Origin: Acidimicrobiaceae bacterium
Lineage (GTDB): Bacteria; Actinomycetota; Acidimicrobiia; Acidimicrobiales; RAAP-2
Reading direction: 5' to 3'
DNA: 11,092 nucleotides
Assembly: GCA_003133005.1 (NCBI GenBank)
Contig: PKZI01000256.1
Location: 650-11,741, forward strand
The translations under genes and the position numbers were made by a program. Shown here in pieces: positions 9,226-11,092 of this stretch. Within the stretch, counting starts at the first letter, position 1; each line of letters starts with the position of its first letter. The notes under the pieces were generated by a model. It worked only from the letters and a program-made list of their open reading frames with translations. It had not been told where the DNA came from and searched no databases.

Positions 9226-9231
9226 TTACTC

Positions 9232-9696
9232 ATGACAACGACCGCCAAAATCTGCCCTTCGGGCGACGAGCGCGTCAAACTCTTCGGCCTTCTGCTCGAG
9301 ACCAACGCGCGACTCTCGCGTAACTTAGGTGTCACCCTCGAAGCGAGCTGTGCACTACCACTCGCGTGGTTCGAGGTACTTCTTCTACTTCGCCAGTCGC
9401 CGGAGGGACACCTCAAGATGAACCAGATCGCCGACGCCATCGTGCACACGACGGGCGGCACGACCCGGCTCATCGATCGCCTCGAAGAGGCGGGATTCGT
9501 TTCTCGTCGCCAGTGCCCGAGCGACCGTCGCGCGATTCACGTCGGCATATCGACACTCGGTGACGAGAAACTCGACCAAGCCTTGAACGTGCACCTCGAC
9601 TACCTCGAGGAGAACCTCGCCGCGCGCCTGAGCGAAGGCGAACGATTAACGCTCACCGACCTCCTCACCAAGTTGATGGCTACGAAGACTTCTTGA
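9232..9696 (+). CDS. MarR-family transcriptional regulator
   Basis: 154 aa from the ATG at 9232. An in-frame ATG at 9148 would add 28 residues, but that stretch covers both promoters and the operator, so it is rejected as start. The protein has the MarR winged-helix layout: an N-terminal dimer helix (~13-32), LPLAWFEVLLLL (42-53), helix-turn-helix MNQIADAIVHTTGGTTRLIDRLEEAG (63-88) and wing SRRQCPSDRRAIHVGISTLG (91-110) with the conserved DRR at 98-100, then the C-terminal dimer helices (~111-152). Cysteines at 8, 40 and 95 could in principle sense oxidants, but none is in a recognised OhrR/MosR position. It is the only plus-strand gene, divergent from yceI with the inverted repeats between them, so it probably represses both. 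Its last 17 bp overlap the end of ileS in the opposite strand. The ligand is unknown. Confidence 0.94.
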   Translation: MTTTAKICPSGDERVKLFGLLLETNARLSRNLGVTLEASCALPLAWFEVLLLLRQSPEGHLKMNQIADAIVHTTGGTTRLIDRLEEAGFVSRRQCPSDRRAIHVGISTLGDEKLDQALNVHLDYLEENLAARLSEGERLTLTDLLTKLMATKTS

Positions 9697-11092
9697 GCCA
9701 GACGCGCGCGTCGCGCGCGTCGTCGAGTTCGAGCACAAACCCCTCGCCCTCGCCTTCAGCGCTGATGACGTCCACGGCCAAAACTTCGTTCGCGAGCAAC
9801 GCGAATCCGTCGGTCAGATCGTCAATACCGCGCACGTGAAGAACTATTCGATCCGACACGTCAAGTCCCGTCTGCTTGCGTAGGTCCTGCACTTGGCGAA
9901 CGACGTCACGTACGTAGCCACGGCGACGAAGCTCGTCACTCAGTGCGAGATCAAGTGCGATCACTTCCCCACCGTCACGCGACACCGCAAAACCACCCTG
10001 GCCCTTCACTCGCAGTTCGAGATCCTCGGCGCCAAGTTCAAAGTCTCCGGTCGACAGATGCACCCTCACCGTGGCGCCACTCTCGAGTGTGCGCGCCGCC
10101 TGCATGGAATCAAGCGCGGCGAGGGCGCCCTTCAGCTCCTTTACCGCTTCGCCGAGCCGCGGTCCTACGGACCGGAAATTCGGCACGAGTTCAAAACTAA
10201 GGACCTCGGCGAGCTCGGAGCCGTATTCGAGCGTGTCGACGTTGAGTTCGTCCTCGACCACGCCCGCCGGCGGACGGGCCGAACCCGGTGCGAGGAACAC
10301 GAGAGCTCGCGCCAGGGGTTGACGAACCTTCACGCCCGCTTCGGCGCGAGCAGCGCGTCCGAGCGACGTGAGTCGCCGCGCCACGTCCATCGACGCCTCG
10401 AGTTCGAGGTCGCGGTGCGCGGGGTTGCCCACGGGCCAATTTTCGAGATGCACCGACGCGTCGTCGTCGACGTCAAAGAGTTCGCGGTAGAGGGATTCGG
10501 TGAGGAAGGGACAGAACGGCGCAAGCATCAGCGTGATGCGCTGGAGGACCTCGAGTAACGTCGCCTGCGCGGCGAGTGAGTCCGAACGCGGTGCGGTGGG
10601 ATCGGTGCGCCAGAATCGGCGGCGACTGCGACGCACGTACCAATTCGAAAGGTCGTCCACTAACGCGCTCAACGCGTCGGTGGCCCCTAAGGGCTCGTAA
10701 CCCTCCAGCGCCGCCGTCACGGCGACCGTCACGCTCTCGAGCCGTGAAAGTATCCACCGGTCGGTCGCGGAACGGTCCTCGATCGAGGGGATATCGGGGT
10801 CGGCGGGGTCGAATCCGTTGAGCGACGCGTACGTGGTGAAGAAACTGTACGTGTTCCACAGCGTCGCGAGCGTCTCGCGCAACGACGCGTCGATCGCGCC
10901 GAGCCCCGCGCGCGTGGACGTCCACGGCGAACCTTGGGAGAACATCCACCACCGAAGCGGGTCCGCGCCGCGCGTGCTGAGTACGGACCACGGGTCGATC
11001 ACGTTGCCGAGCGACTTGCTCATCTTCTTGCCGTTCTCATCGACTATGTGGCCGAGACAGAGCACGTGCTCGTAGGGCTTGTGCGAGAAGAC
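9680..11092 (-). CDS. ileS: Isoleucyl-tRNA synthetase, C-terminal part (cut by right edge)
   Basis: Charges tRNA-Ile with isoleucine. 470 residues are visible; about the first half to 55%, with the HIGH motif and editing domain, lies beyond the right edge, and the frame stays open to the last base. The visible part starts just before the class I signature KMSKS (residues 23-27 of the visible part), followed by LGNVIDPWSV and GADPLRWW. The anticodon-binding helical domain is next (ATDALSALVDDLSNWYVRRSRRRFW, then LMLAPFCPFLTESLYREL). The C-terminal region contains VRQPLARALVF and LSDELRRRGYVRDVVRQVQDLRKQTGLDVSDRI pieces typical of type 2 (eukaryote-like) IleRS, and there is no C-terminal Cys zinc finger as in E. 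coli IleRS. Actinobacteria usually carry this type, which is naturally less mupirocin-sensitive. It ends in TAG at 9680, converging on the MarR gene with a 17-bp overlap. Confidence 0.96.
   Translation of the reverse strand, partial: VFSHKPYEHVLCLGHIVDENGKKMSKSLGNVIDPWSVLSTRGADPLRWWMFSQGSPWTSTRAGLGAIDASLRETLATLWNTYSFFTTYASLNGFDPADPDIPSIEDRSATDRWILSRLESVTVAVTAALEGYEPLGATDALSALVDDLSNWYVRRSRRRFWRTDPTAPRSDSLAAQATLLEVLQRITLMLAPFCPFLTESLYRELFDVDDDASVHLENWPVGNPAHRDLELEASMDVARRLTSLGRAARAEAGVKVRQPLARALVFLAPGSARPPAGVVEDELNVDTLEYGSELAEVLSFELVPNFRSVGPRLGEAVKELKGALAALDSMQAARTLESGATVRVHLSTGDFELGAEDLELRVKGQGGFAVSRDGGEVIALDLALSDELRRRGYVRDVVRQVQDLRKQTGLDVSDRIVLHVRGIDDLTDGFALLANEVLAVDVISAEGEGEGFVLELDDARDARVWLKKSS
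9701..9721. terminator. Perfect 9-bp GC hairpin inside the ileS 3' end, just after marR
   Basis: GACGCGCGC (9701-9709) and GCGCGCGTC (9713-9721) flank a GTC loop. It begins 4 nt after the marR stop and could end the plus-strand transcript, while on the minus strand it encodes DDARDAR of IleRS. There is no U-tract. The repeats might also be a by-product of the DAR-DAR amino-acid repeat, so the terminator role is uncertain. Confidence 0.35.

Noticed and set aside
9148..9231. 28-residue N-terminal extension of the MarR protein
   Set aside because: It would place the start upstream of the predicted promoter and across the operator; translated sequence does not resemble a MarR N-terminus.

Overview
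The window looks like a piece of chromosome from a high-GC actinobacterium. Three things point there: the gene order cysteine desulfurase - mnmA - ligA, which recalls the iscS/trmU/ligA neighbourhood of Mycobacterium; a GabD1-like succinate-semialdehyde dehydrogenase; and a membrane-anchored PASTA Ser/Thr kinase-like protein with a Thr-rich linker. The Thr-rich PASTA linker makes me favour an Acidimicrobiia-like lineage, but that is inference. Nearly everything is on the minus strand. There are no tRNA or rRNA genes, insertion sequences, CRISPR arrays or phage genes.

Right to left along the minus strand: the C-terminal part of isoleucyl-tRNA synthetase (ileS, cut by the right edge) meets, tail to tail with a 17-bp overlap, the only plus-strand gene, a MarR-family regulator. 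The MarR gene is divergent from a YceI-family gene. Their 113-bp intergenic region holds nested inverted repeats over both promoters, and the MarR transcript appears to be leaderless. After yceI comes a perfect 17-bp-stem hairpin, then a 42-residue single-TM protein gene, then a tightly packed six-gene run.

That run is SSADH-like dehydrogenase, cysteine desulfurase, mnmA, ligA, PASTA kinase-like protein and a 96-aa histidine-triad-like protein. Three junctions are 4-bp start/stop overlaps and the other two gaps are 29 and 26 bp, so it is very probably one operon. Cysteine desulfurase and MnmA form a functional pair for 2-thiouridine at tRNA U34. LigA seals DNA nicks. The kinase-like protein is a likely pseudokinase: the HRD Arg, the catalytic-loop Lys and Asn, the DFG Phe and Gly and probably the alpha-C Glu are all replaced, while the P-loop and ATP Lys remain. 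The left edge cuts a membrane protein (first ~83 residues seen), possibly an MFS transporter.

The strongest leads are the predicted PASTA pseudokinase with its translationally coupled mini-HIT protein, and the compact MarR/YceI divergent control region. No stretch over 300 bp lacks a gene; the longest gene-free interval is 252-423, where I see only a weak candidate promoter.
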